From JBEIFW01 sp044370695 (GTDB taxonomy: Bacteria > Actinomycetota > Acidimicrobiia > Acidimicrobiales > Ilumatobacteraceae): DNA of 8,769 nucleotides. A program made the position numbers and the translations under genes. Shown here piece by piece: positions 1-5,504 of the stretch. Location: assembly GCA_044370695.1 (NCBI GenBank), contig JBILVB010000155.1:1-8769 (forward strand), in the 5' to 3' direction. The notes under the pieces are model-generated. The model ran no database searches and was not told the origin of the DNA. It saw only the letters and a list, made by a program, of their open reading frames with translations. The stretch's first letter is position 1, and every line of letters begins with the position of its first letter.

Positions 1-24
1 GACGTGATCGGGGTGGAAGGACCG

Positions 25-1086
25 ATGTCGGTGTGGGAGTTGGTCCTCGCGCCCACCCCGCGCCGGTTCTTCACCGAGCTGTCCACCGCCGTGTCGCTCG
101 GGTTGGTGCGCCAGGGCGACGAGCTGTCGTGGTGGCAGCGGTACCCGGCGGTGTCGCGGGTCGTCGAGATCCTGCGGGGCATGGTCGCAGGTGCATCGGC
201 GCAGGGGTCGACCGCAGAGCCGGGCCGGGCGCCCGGTGCGCTCGACTCGCCGGTGGGGGGCTACGTGCACGTGCCCCTCGACGGCGTCGACCATCGGATC
301 TACGTCGAGCAGGCTGGCACCGGGGTGCCGATGTTGTTGCAGCACACGGCCGGTTCGCACGGGGTGCAGTGGCGGCACCTGTTCGAGCGCCCCGAGATCA
401 CCGACCGGTTCCGCCTGATCGCCTACGACCTGCCGTTCCACGGCAAGTCGCTTCCGCCGGCCGGCGTCGAGTGGTGGGCCGAGCCGTACCGGCTCACGCG
501 CGACCGGGCGATGGCGCTCCCGGTAGCGCTCGCCGGACTGCTCGGCCTGGACCGCCCGGTGTTCATGGGCTGTTCGGTCGGCGGGCTGCTGGCGCTCGAC
601 CTGGCTCGGTACCACCCCGAGGTGTTCCGCGCCGTCGTCGCGCTGGAGCCGTCGCTCAAGGTCACCACCGACATCGATTCGCTGCACGGGTTCTGGCACC
701 CGCAGGTCGGCAACGAGTTCAAGGCCCGTGTGATGCGGGCCCTGATGTCGCCGACGGCGCCCGAGGCCTACCGGCGGGAGACCGAGTTCGCCTACGCCTC
801 GGGCTGGCCGCCGGCGTTCCTCGGCGACCTGCACTACTACCTCGTCGACCACGACCTCACCGTGGAAGCGGCGAACATCGACACCGGCCGCGTCCAGGTG
901 CACCTGCTCACCGGCGAGTACGACGCGAGCGCCACCCTCGAGCATGGACGTGCTGCGCACGCAGCGATCCGCGGCTCCACGTTCACCGAGATGCCCGGTC
1001 TCGGCCACTTCCCGATGAGCGAGGACCCGGACCGCTTCGTCGCCCACCTCCTGCCGATCCTCGACCTCGTGCTCGCGTCGCCCTGA
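25..1086 (+). CDS. Alpha/beta-fold hydrolase, probable esterase partner of the BVMO
   Basis: Serine hydrolase of the alpha/beta fold, 353 residues from the ATG at 25. Seen: the nucleophile elbow G-C-S-V-G at residues 182-186 (Ser184), an acid candidate Asp300 in GEYDAS, and His328 in GLGHFPMSEDP, giving a complete Ser-Asp-His triad. HTAGSHG at 107-113 sits where the oxyanion-hole HG motif usually lies, and YDLPFHGKS follows at 134-142. Start choice: GGAAGG at 15-20 lies 4 bases before the ATG at 25; an in-frame GTG at 4 would add seven residues and has no visible ribosome site. The first ~75 residues, rich in Trp, Arg and Leu and ending in a Gly/Ala-rich linker, precede the hydrolase core and are not recognised. 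The stop lies 12 bases before the BVMO start, so the two are surely one transcript. Family knowledge: HAPMO genes occur with ester hydrolases that cleave the Baeyer-Villiger ester. Inferred role: hydrolysis of that ester. A C-C hydrolase or dehalogenase cannot be excluded. Confidence 0.88.
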   Translation: MSVWELVLAPTPRRFFTELSTAVSLGLVRQGDELSWWQRYPAVSRVVEILRGMVAGASAQGSTAEPGRAPGALDSPVGGYVHVPLDGVDHRIYVEQAGTGVPMLLQHTAGSHGVQWRHLFERPEITDRFRLIAYDLPFHGKSLPPAGVEWWAEPYRLTRDRAMALPVALAGLLGLDRPVFMGCSVGGLLALDLARYHPEVFRAVVALEPSLKVTTDIDSLHGFWHPQVGNEFKARVMRALMSPTAPEAYRRETEFAYASGWPPAFLGDLHYYLVDHDLTVEAANIDTGRVQVHLLTGEYDASATLEHGRAAHAAIRGSTFTEMPGLGHFPMSEDPDRFVAHLLPILDLVLASP

Positions 1087-1098
1087 AGGGAGCCGTCC

Positions 1099-3030
1099 GT
1101 GGCCTTCGCCTCGCCCGTCCGTCCGATCACCGCTTCCGACGCCGAGCTGGCCGAGGCGTTGGCCGAAGCCGAGCTGCCGGCGCTGCTGCCGGCCCTCGCC
1201 CATCTCACGGGCGACCTGTCGTTGCTGCGGGACCACCTGCGCCCCGATCCGCTGTTGATCGCCGAGCCCCAGGCCGGCTTCACGCCCGACCAGCAGGCCG
1301 AGATCCGGGCGATCGCGCTCGACGTGCTGTGCCGCTACCGGGACGCCGGCTGTCCGGTGCCGCCGGTGCCCACGCAGGAGATGCTCTCGGCGATCCTCGC
1401 CTTCGCCGTCGGGCCCGGCGTCGACGTGGGCGCCTACGTCCCGCTGCTCGAGGAGGAGCTCGCCGTGACCGGCGAGGACCTTCGCGCCCCGGGGTGGCAC
1501 GTCGCCGAGCTCGCGCCGGGCCGGCCGTTCTCGGTCGCGATCGTCGGTGCCGGCATGTCGGGGATCGTGGCCGCGTACCGGCTGTCGCAGGTCGGGATCC
1601 CCTACACGATCTACGAGAAGAACGCCGACGTGGGTGGCACCTGGTGGGAGAACACCTACCCGGGGTGCCGGGTCGACAACCCCAACCACAACTACAGCTA
1701 CTCGTTCGCCCAGAAGCACGACTGGCCGTACCACTACTCGCCACAGCCCGTGCTGGCCGAGTACTTCCGTGAGTGCGTGGACGCGTTCGGCCTGCGGCCC
1801 CACGTCCGGTTCTCCACCGAGGTCGAGTCGATGTCGTGGTCCGACGACGACGCTCGCTGGACGCTCGTCGTGCGCGGGCCCGACGGAGGCTCCGAGTCGG
1901 TGCAGGCCGACGCAGTGATCTCGGCGGTCGGCCAGTTGAACCGGCCCAAGTACCCCGACATCGCCGGTCGCGACCGCTTCGCCGGCCCGGCGTTCCACTC
2001 GGCCCGGTGGGACCACTCGGTGTCGCTGGCGGGCGAGCGGGTGGCGGTGATCGGCACCGGGGCGAGCGCGTCGCAGTTCATCCCGGTGATCGCCGAGACC
2101 GCCGGCGAGGTGGTGGTGTTCCAGCGCACCCCGAACTGGTACGGGCCCACGCCGGAGTACCACGACGAGGTGCCCGCCGGACTGCGCTGGCTCTACGACC
2201 ACGTCCCGTTCTACAGCCAGTGGAACCGAGTGTGGATCTTCTGGCGCACGTCCGACGGGGTGCTCGCCACCGTCACGGTCGACCCGGCCTGGGAGCCGAA
2301 GGACCGCGCTGTCAGCGAGGCGTCGGAGGCGGCCCGCCAGCTGCTCACCGACTACCTCACCGCCGAGTTCGCCGACCGGCCCGACCTGCTGGCCCACGTG
2401 ATCCCGGACTACCCGGTCGCCGCCAAACGCGCCCTGCGCGACAACGGCATCTGGGCCCGGACGTTGAAGCGCCCCAACGTGCGGCTCGTCACCGAGAAGA
2501 TCTCCGAGATCACCGAGGACGCAGTGGTCACCGCCGACGGGGTCGCGCACGGTGCCGACGTCATCGTCTACGGCACCGGGTTCAGCGCATCGAAGTTCCT
2601 GACCCCGATGCGGGTCGTCGGGCGTGACGGCGTCGACCTGCACACCCAGTGGGACGGTACGGCGCGCGCCTACCTCGGGGTGACGGTGCCGAACATGCCG
2701 AACTTCTTCTGCATGTACGGCCCGAACACCAACATCGTGATCAACGGCTCGATCATCTACTTCTCGGAGTGCGAGACCCGGTACCTCGTCGACTGTCTGC
2801 GGGTGTTGCTCGCCGGCGGCCACCGCTCGCTCACGGTGCGACCGGACGTGCACGACGCGTACAACGAGGCGGTGGCCGCCGAGAACCGTCGGATGGCCTG
2901 GGGTGTGTCCGGCGTGAACACCTGGTACAAGAACGACACCGGGACGATCACTCAGAACTGGCCGTTCACGCTGCTCGAATACTGGCAGCGCACCCGGGCG
3001 GCGGACCCGGCCGACTACGACTGGCGCTGA
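1099..3030 (+). CDS. Type I Baeyer-Villiger monooxygenase, HAPMO-like, with N-terminal extension
   Basis: FAD- and NADPH-dependent monooxygenase that would insert one oxygen atom from O2 next to a ketone carbonyl, giving an ester or lactone; cytosolic. Seen in its 643 residues: FAD Rossmann motif GAGMSG at 150-155; G-G-T-W...Y-P-G...D at 179-193; the type I BVMO fingerprint F-x-G-x3-H-x3-W-D at 294-305; a second, NADPH-binding GTGASA at 319-324; FQRTPNW at 341-347, whose Arg343 aligns with the arginine usually thought to stabilise the flavin peroxide; and GTGF at 492-495. Residues 1-140 form a mostly helical, acidic extension ahead of the FAD domain; this and the total length match HAPMO (about 640 residues) rather than the ~540-residue cyclohexanone or phenylacetone enzymes. 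GTG start, with GAAGGGAG at 1085-1092 ending 6 bases upstream and overlapping the hydrolase stop. The substrate is not readable: aryl ketones are the family precedent, but terpenoid, alicyclic or steroid ketones are possible. Confidence 0.95.
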   Translation: MAFASPVRPITASDAELAEALAEAELPALLPALAHLTGDLSLLRDHLRPDPLLIAEPQAGFTPDQQAEIRAIALDVLCRYRDAGCPVPPVPTQEMLSAILAFAVGPGVDVGAYVPLLEEELAVTGEDLRAPGWHVAELAPGRPFSVAIVGAGMSGIVAAYRLSQVGIPYTIYEKNADVGGTWWENTYPGCRVDNPNHNYSYSFAQKHDWPYHYSPQPVLAEYFRECVDAFGLRPHVRFSTEVESMSWSDDDARWTLVVRGPDGGSESVQADAVISAVGQLNRPKYPDIAGRDRFAGPAFHSARWDHSVSLAGERVAVIGTGASASQFIPVIAETAGEVVVFQRTPNWYGPTPEYHDEVPAGLRWLYDHVPFYSQWNRVWIFWRTSDGVLATVTVDPAWEPKDRAVSEASEAARQLLTDYLTAEFADRPDLLAHVIPDYPVAAKRALRDNGIWARTLKRPNVRLVTEKISEITEDAVVTADGVAHGADVIVYGTGFSASKFLTPMRVVGRDGVDLHTQWDGTARAYLGVTVPNMPNFFCMYGPNTNIVINGSIIYFSECETRYLVDCLRVLLAGGHRSLTVRPDVHDAYNEAVAAENRRMAWGVSGVNTWYKNDTGTITQNWPFTLLEYWQRTRAADPADYDWR

Positions 3031-3054
3031 CCCGGGACCGGCCCGGGCCAGCGC
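3024..3054. terminator. Strong hairpin between convergent operons, probable bidirectional terminator
   Basis: Seen: GCGCTG (3024-3029) pairs with CAGCGC (3049-3054), one A/C mismatch follows, then CCCGGG (3031-3036) pairs with CCCGGG (3042-3047) around a 5-base loop. The stem begins inside the last BVMO codons and includes two bases of the TGA stop. There is no T tract on either strand, so intrinsic termination in the classical sense is uncertain, but U-less hairpins are common at gene ends in high-GC actinobacteria. TCAGCGC at 3059-3065 can also pair with GCGCTGA at 3024-3030, offering an alternative 7-bp outer stem. The position between tail-to-tail genes fits termination in both directions. 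Confidence 0.55.
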
Positions 3055-3066
3055 TCCGTCAGCGCG

Positions 3067-3489
3067 TCAGGGGTCGAGACGGGCCGTGGCGTAGCCCGAC
3101 ACCACTGCGTCGCCGTCCTGGTTGACGGTGACGACCTCGAAGTCGGCGAGCGGGACACCGTCCTCGGTGCGCACGGCGGTGACGGTGGCGGTCGCCGTCA
3201 GGCTGTCGCCGGGCCAGACCTGGCGGACGAAACGGACGCCGTAGCGGGTGAGGCGGCCGTCGCCGACCCAGTTCGTGAGCACCCGGCCGGTCATGCCCAT
3301 GGAGAGCATGCCGTGGGCGAACACGGTGGGGTACCCCGCCACCTTGGTGACGAACACCTCGTCGGTGTGCACCGGGTTGTAGTCGCCCGACGCCCCGGCG
3401 TACATGACGATCTGGGTACGGCTCAGGTTCTCGACGAGCACCTCGGTGCGCTTGTCGCCGACCTGCAACGTGGATGCGTTCAGTGTCAT
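3067..3489 (-). CDS. MaoC-like hotdog (R)-specific hydratase/dehydratase, HadB-like catalytic subunit
   Basis: Predicted 3-hydroxyacyl-thioester dehydratase / enoyl-thioester hydratase subunit, 140 residues, single hotdog domain. Seen: the hydratase-2 motif Y-A-G-A-S-G-D-Y-N-P-V-H at residues 30-41, with the catalytic pair Asp36 and His41, followed by F-A-H-G-M at 57-61 on the central helix. Numbering, length and overall pattern match mycobacterial HadB (about 142 residues, Asp36/His41). The frame stays open upstream to 3801, but the ATG at 3489 has GAGGGA ending 7 bases away and begins the homologous region, so the longer reading overlapping the previous gene is discarded. The gene lies 11 bases after the HadA-like gene, implying translation together and a heterodimer. 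Inferred substrate is an acyl-CoA or acyl-ACP. Whether it serves FAS-II-type chain elongation or a beta-oxidation-like pathway is open; the catabolic neighbours favour the latter slightly. Confidence 0.9.
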   Translation of the reverse strand: MTLNASTLQVGDKRTEVLVENLSRTQIVMYAGASGDYNPVHTDEVFVTKVAGYPTVFAHGMLSMGMTGRVLTNWVGDGRLTRYGVRFVRQVWPGDSLTATATVTAVRTEDGVPLADFEVVTVNQDGDAVVSGYATARLDP

Positions 3490-3496
3490 GTCGGTG

Positions 3497-3503
3497 TCCC
3501 TCA
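3497..3503 (-). promoter_or_regulatory. Ribosome binding site overlapping the upstream stop codon
   Basis: On the minus strand TGAGGGA supplies both the TGA stop of the HadA-like gene and a GAGGGA ribosome site for the HadB-like gene, 7 bases before its ATG at 3489. This arrangement favours coupled translation and roughly equal amounts of the two proteins, as expected for an obligate pair. It also decides the HadB-like start. Confidence 0.7.
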
Positions 3504-4001
3504 GCTCTCGATGACCTTCTCGGTGCGGACCCCGACGCCGGTTGCGGTGACCACCAGCTCGCCGTTCTGGTCCCGGTACTCGGTGACCGACTCCGAGAAA
3601 TGGAGTCGGCCGCCGCGCTTGCCTTCCTTGGTCCAGGACTTGCCCGGGAAGGTGGTGCCGGTGAGCACGTCGCCGGCGCGCGGGGTGCGGTGGTACACGT
3701 AGTGCTGCTCGGCGTGCAGGCCGCCGGCCGCGGCCCCCGACCCCTCGCCCTCGGACTTCTGCCGCACGATGCCGGTGGGCTCCTTGCCCGAACCGAACCA
3801 CACCTGTCCCGGCTTGGGCCGCAGGAAGTAGTCCGGGTCGAACTGGGCCGACGCCTGCACGAACGTGGGCGGGGCGATGATCCCGCCCACCTCGGACGCT
3901 GCGGCGTGGTCCGGGTCGCTGTAGATCGGGTTCGTCTCCCCGATCGCGCGGGCGAACATCAGGATGTGGCTGGCTTCCACGGGGAAGCGATCGATGGCCA
4001 T
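3501..4001 (-). CDS. FAS1-like dehydratase / MaoC N-terminal-domain hotdog protein, HadA-like partner subunit
   Basis: A 166-residue hotdog-fold protein. Seen: FARAIGETNPIYSDPDHA at residues 16-33 occupies the place of the hydratase-2 motif, but the catalytic Asp is Glu22 and the His is Tyr27; the central helix follows with IIAPPTFVQA at 41-50. LHAEQHYVYHRTPRAGD at 95-111 is the usual start of the second strand set. A Gly/Ala/Ser-rich insertion at about 83-94 is probably a loop. Family knowledge: in HadAB and related pairs the HadA-type subunit is catalytically silent and shapes the acyl-chain tunnel, while HadB carries Asp/His. The lost residues here and the intact ones in the next gene match that division of labour. 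Start: ATG at 4001 with AGAGGGG shortly upstream at about 4006-4012. Upstream is a 58-base gap holding a perfect inverted repeat. Function as a heterodimer is inferred. Confidence 0.86.
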   Translation of the reverse strand: MAIDRFPVEASHILMFARAIGETNPIYSDPDHAAASEVGGIIAPPTFVQASAQFDPDYFLRPKPGQVWFGSGKEPTGIVRQKSEGEGSGAAAGGLHAEQHYVYHRTPRAGDVLTGTTFPGKSWTKEGKRGGRLHFSESVTEYRDQNGELVVTATGVGVRTEKVIES

Positions 4002-4024
4002 GGGTCCCCTCTTCGACGGTCCTC

Positions 4025-4054
4025 GGCGATCGTCGACGGCCATCGACGATCGCC
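4025..4054. repeat. Perfect 12-bp inverted repeat upstream of the hotdog pair
   Basis: Seen: GGCGATCGTCGA (4025-4036), a 6-base spacer CGGCCA, then its exact reverse complement TCGACGATCGCC (4043-4054). It fills most of the 58-base gap between the nuclease-fold stop (4060) and the HadA-like start (4001). The repeat ends 24 bases before the HadA-like ATG on the minus strand. Possible roles are a hairpin terminator or attenuator after the nuclease-fold gene, an RNA-stability hairpin in the operon, or a dyad operator for a dimeric regulator such as a TetR-family protein. No T tract follows it, and no clear TANNNT box sits beside it. The symmetry is certain; the role is not. Confidence 0.6.
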
Positions 4055-4059
4055 GTCGA

Positions 4060-4947
4060 TCATGCCAGCGGCCACCCCTCGAGGTCGACCACGATCGGTC
4101 GGTGGTCGCTGCCGTGGGCCGCCGCCAGCCGGGCGTCGCGCACCGCGAGGCCACGCACGAGAACGTGGTCGAGCGTTGCCCGCCAGCCGAGCACGGGGTG
4201 CCGCCACGTGCCGCCGAGCGCACCGCGGCGCGCCGATCGCAGCCCGTGCCGGAGGGCGAGGTCCTGGAGGGGCCGGTGCCAGATGGTGGTGTTGAGATCG
4301 CCGCACACCACGAGCGCCCGGGCCGGGTCCTCGGCCCGGAGCCGCCGGTCGAACGCCGTCCAGAACGCCCGCCAGGAGGCGACCCGCCACGAGCAGATCG
4401 GCGCCGTCGGCCGGATCGCCCACAGCACCGCCGGCCGACCGTCGGCTCCGGCGATCGGGAGCTCGACCCGGACGGCGCACGTCGCCTCGATCCGGTGCAC
4501 CACCCCCGCCACGGGGCCCAGCACGGCGACGCCGAAGTAGTCGGGCGGCCAGCGGCCCCGGGCCGACCGACCGGTCAGGGACACCGCGGCGGGGATGCCC
4601 GCGGTCCGGAGCGCCTCGAGCATCGCCGCCGTCGGCTCGAACAGCGCGGTCACGTCGGCCGGCTCGGCGGCGACCCCGGCGACGACGGCCGCCGGGTCGT
4701 TGGACGCCTCGACGTTCCACGACCGCAGCCGCAGCCGTGCGCCGCCGGCGTGCGTCGCAGGCGGACGCAGGAGTTGGCGCAGACCGGGGGAACCGAGCGC
4801 CGCGACCGCAACCCCGATCGGTCCCGAAGCGACGATCGCCGGACCACCGAGCGCCGTGGCCTGGGCGAGGAGGCCGGGCAACCGGCGGCCGTGGCGCCGG
4901 GGTGCCCCGCCCCACGGGTCGTCGTCGACCCGGGTGGGTCCCACCAC
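4060..4947 (-). CDS. Endonuclease/exonuclease/phosphatase (EEP) family protein with hydrophobic N-terminus
   Basis: Metal-dependent phosphodiesterase or phosphatase of the DNase I / exonuclease III / sphingomyelinase fold, 295 residues. Seen in order: a basic N-terminus; a hydrophobic stretch at about 25-52 able to form one or two membrane helices; then the EEP core with WN at 77-78 (Asn78), Glu104 in LFEPT as candidate metal ligand, CGDLNT at 215-220 (Asp217, Asn219), TLDHVLV at 258-264 and the catalytic GSDHRP at 279-284. All signature residues are present, so it should be active. Family knowledge: substrates range from nucleic acids to phosphoinositides, sphingolipids and nucleotides, and cannot be told from motifs. 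The hydrophobic N-terminus suggests membrane attachment, with the side of the membrane unknown. The GTG start at 4947 lies 3 bases after the upstream stop with no clear ribosome site, so translational coupling is likely; a second GTG follows directly at 4944. Confidence 0.85.
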   Translation of the reverse strand: MVGPTRVDDDPWGGAPRRHGRRLPGLLAQATALGGPAIVASGPIGVAVAALGSPGLRQLLRPPATHAGGARLRLRSWNVEASNDPAAVVAGVAAEPADVTALFEPTAAMLEALRTAGIPAAVSLTGRSARGRWPPDYFGVAVLGPVAGVVHRIEATCAVRVELPIAGADGRPAVLWAIRPTAPICSWRVASWRAFWTAFDRRLRAEDPARALVVCGDLNTTIWHRPLQDLALRHGLRSARRGALGGTWRHPVLGWRATLDHVLVRGLAVRDARLAAAHGSDHRPIVVDLEGWPLA

Positions 4948-4950
4948 CGC

Positions 4951-5415
4951 TCAGAGGTAGCCGCGGACGTGGAACACCCACGTCTGCTCGGCGTCGACGA
5001 GACGCCGGCCGCTGATCGCCGTGACCTCGAGGCCGATCCAGCGTTCGAGCGGTCCGACGAGCCAGGGTTCGGGCCGGCAGTGCTCGGCGAGCCAGGCGGC
5101 GCTCGGTGTGTCGAGGTGGTGGAGCACGCCTCGGGCGAGCACGGACCAGCCGCGACGGTGGTACTCGTCGATCCCGTCGGCCTGGAACGCAGCCGGTGTG
5201 AGCCCCTGACGGTCGAGCGTGCTGCCCACAGCCGTGCGCATCAGCACCCAGACCGCCTCGCGCGCCTCGGGCCCGACGGTCCGCACGAGGCGGTGGTTGA
5301 CGGGGAGCACGACCGGCCCACCGTCGTCGACGACGGCCACGCGCCCGACGGGCACCTGGGCCAGAAGGCGCAGGCACTGCTCACGGTCGAGGACCTCGGC
5401 GCGGGCGTCACCCAT
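4951..5415 (-). CDS. Pyridoxamine 5'-phosphate oxidase-like (FMN-binding split-barrel) protein
   Basis: A 154-residue protein of the Pyridox_ox_2-like split-barrel group, which usually binds FMN, F420 or a related cofactor. Seen: the opening pattern CLRLLAQVPVGRVAVVDDGGPVVLPVNHRL (about 14-43), the flavin-phosphate-type segment MRTAVGSTLD at 59-68, GWSVLARG at 89-96, and a C-terminal W-I-G-L-E-V-T-A-I-S-G-R-R at about 126-138. The usual 'FEVD' is AFQAD here. Physiological substrates are unknown for most of this family; it should not be read as vitamin B6 biosynthesis. Start: an in-frame GTG at 5421 would add two residues, but a -10-like CATGCT ends at 5422, which places the likely transcription start at the ATG at 5415 and suggests a leaderless mRNA. 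It is first in the minus-strand group and divergent from the SDR gene. Confidence 0.85.
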   Translation of the reverse strand: MGDARAEVLDREQCLRLLAQVPVGRVAVVDDGGPVVLPVNHRLVRTVGPEAREAVWVLMRTAVGSTLDRQGLTPAAFQADGIDEYHRRGWSVLARGVLHHLDTPSAAWLAEHCRPEPWLVGPLERWIGLEVTAISGRRLVDAEQTWVFHVRGYL

Positions 5416-5421
5416 ACCCAC

Positions 5422-5451
5422 AGCATGGGCCGCACCGGGCCGCGCGGTCCA
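5422..5451 (-). promoter_or_regulatory. Putative minus-strand promoter for the PNPOx-like gene group
   Basis: On the minus strand TGGACC (5451-5446) is a fair -35 match and CATGCT (5427-5422) a partial TANNNT-type -10, separated by 18 bases. Transcription would begin about 6-7 bases later, at the ATG at 5415, giving a leaderless message; no ribosome site is visible before that ATG. Pattern-based only. Confidence 0.35.
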
Positions 5452-5457
5452 GGGACC
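5446..5457. repeat. Short palindrome in the divergent promoter region
   Basis: GGTCC-AG-GGACC is a 5+5 bp dyad with a 2-base centre. It overlaps the putative -35 of the minus-strand promoter and lies about 23 bases upstream of the SDR -10-like box, where one regulator could control both directions. It is short enough to arise by chance in GC-rich DNA. Confidence 0.3.
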
Positions 5458-5480
5458 TCCGTCATCGCGGGTCCGGCGCC

Positions 5481-5498
5481 TAGCCTGCGCCGGGGAGG
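5481..5498 (+). promoter_or_regulatory. Putative -10 box and ribosome site of the SDR gene
   Basis: TAGCCT at 5481-5486 matches the actinobacterial TANNNT -10 pattern, and GGGGAGG at 5492-5498 is a good ribosome site 6 bases before the ATG at 5505. If the -10 is real, the leader is only about a dozen bases. No convincing -35 is visible 16-18 bases upstream. Confidence 0.4.
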
Positions 5499-5504
5499 AC
5501 GACC

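Noticed and set aside
33..1772. 579-residue plus-strand frame over the hydrolase and the start of the BVMO
   Set aside because: Arg/Ala/Pro-rich alternate frame of two well-supported genes, with no motif and no ribosome site.
25..3030. A full 4-hydroxyacetophenone (hap-type) degradation operon
   Set aside because: Only the monooxygenase and hydrolase functions are represented; no ring-cleavage dioxygenase or maleylacetate reductase is in the window, so the specific substrate name is not supported.
3067..3801. A single 244-residue protein or frameshifted HadA-HadB fusion
   Set aside because: The upstream part is the wrong frame of the HadA-like gene. Both hotdog genes have their own start, stop and ribosome site, so they are two separate intact genes.
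3959..5377. 472-residue minus-strand frame and 629-residue plus-strand frame (3964-5853) over the nuclease-fold and PNPOx-like genes
   Set aside because: Both are low-complexity Arg/Pro/Gly-rich translations overlapping genes with intact catalytic signatures; no domain is visible.
4951..5415. Pyridoxine/pyridoxamine phosphate oxidase of vitamin B6 synthesis
   Set aside because: The length and motifs fit the broad PNPOx-like split-barrel group rather than PdxH (about 200 residues or more with its own C-terminal signature).
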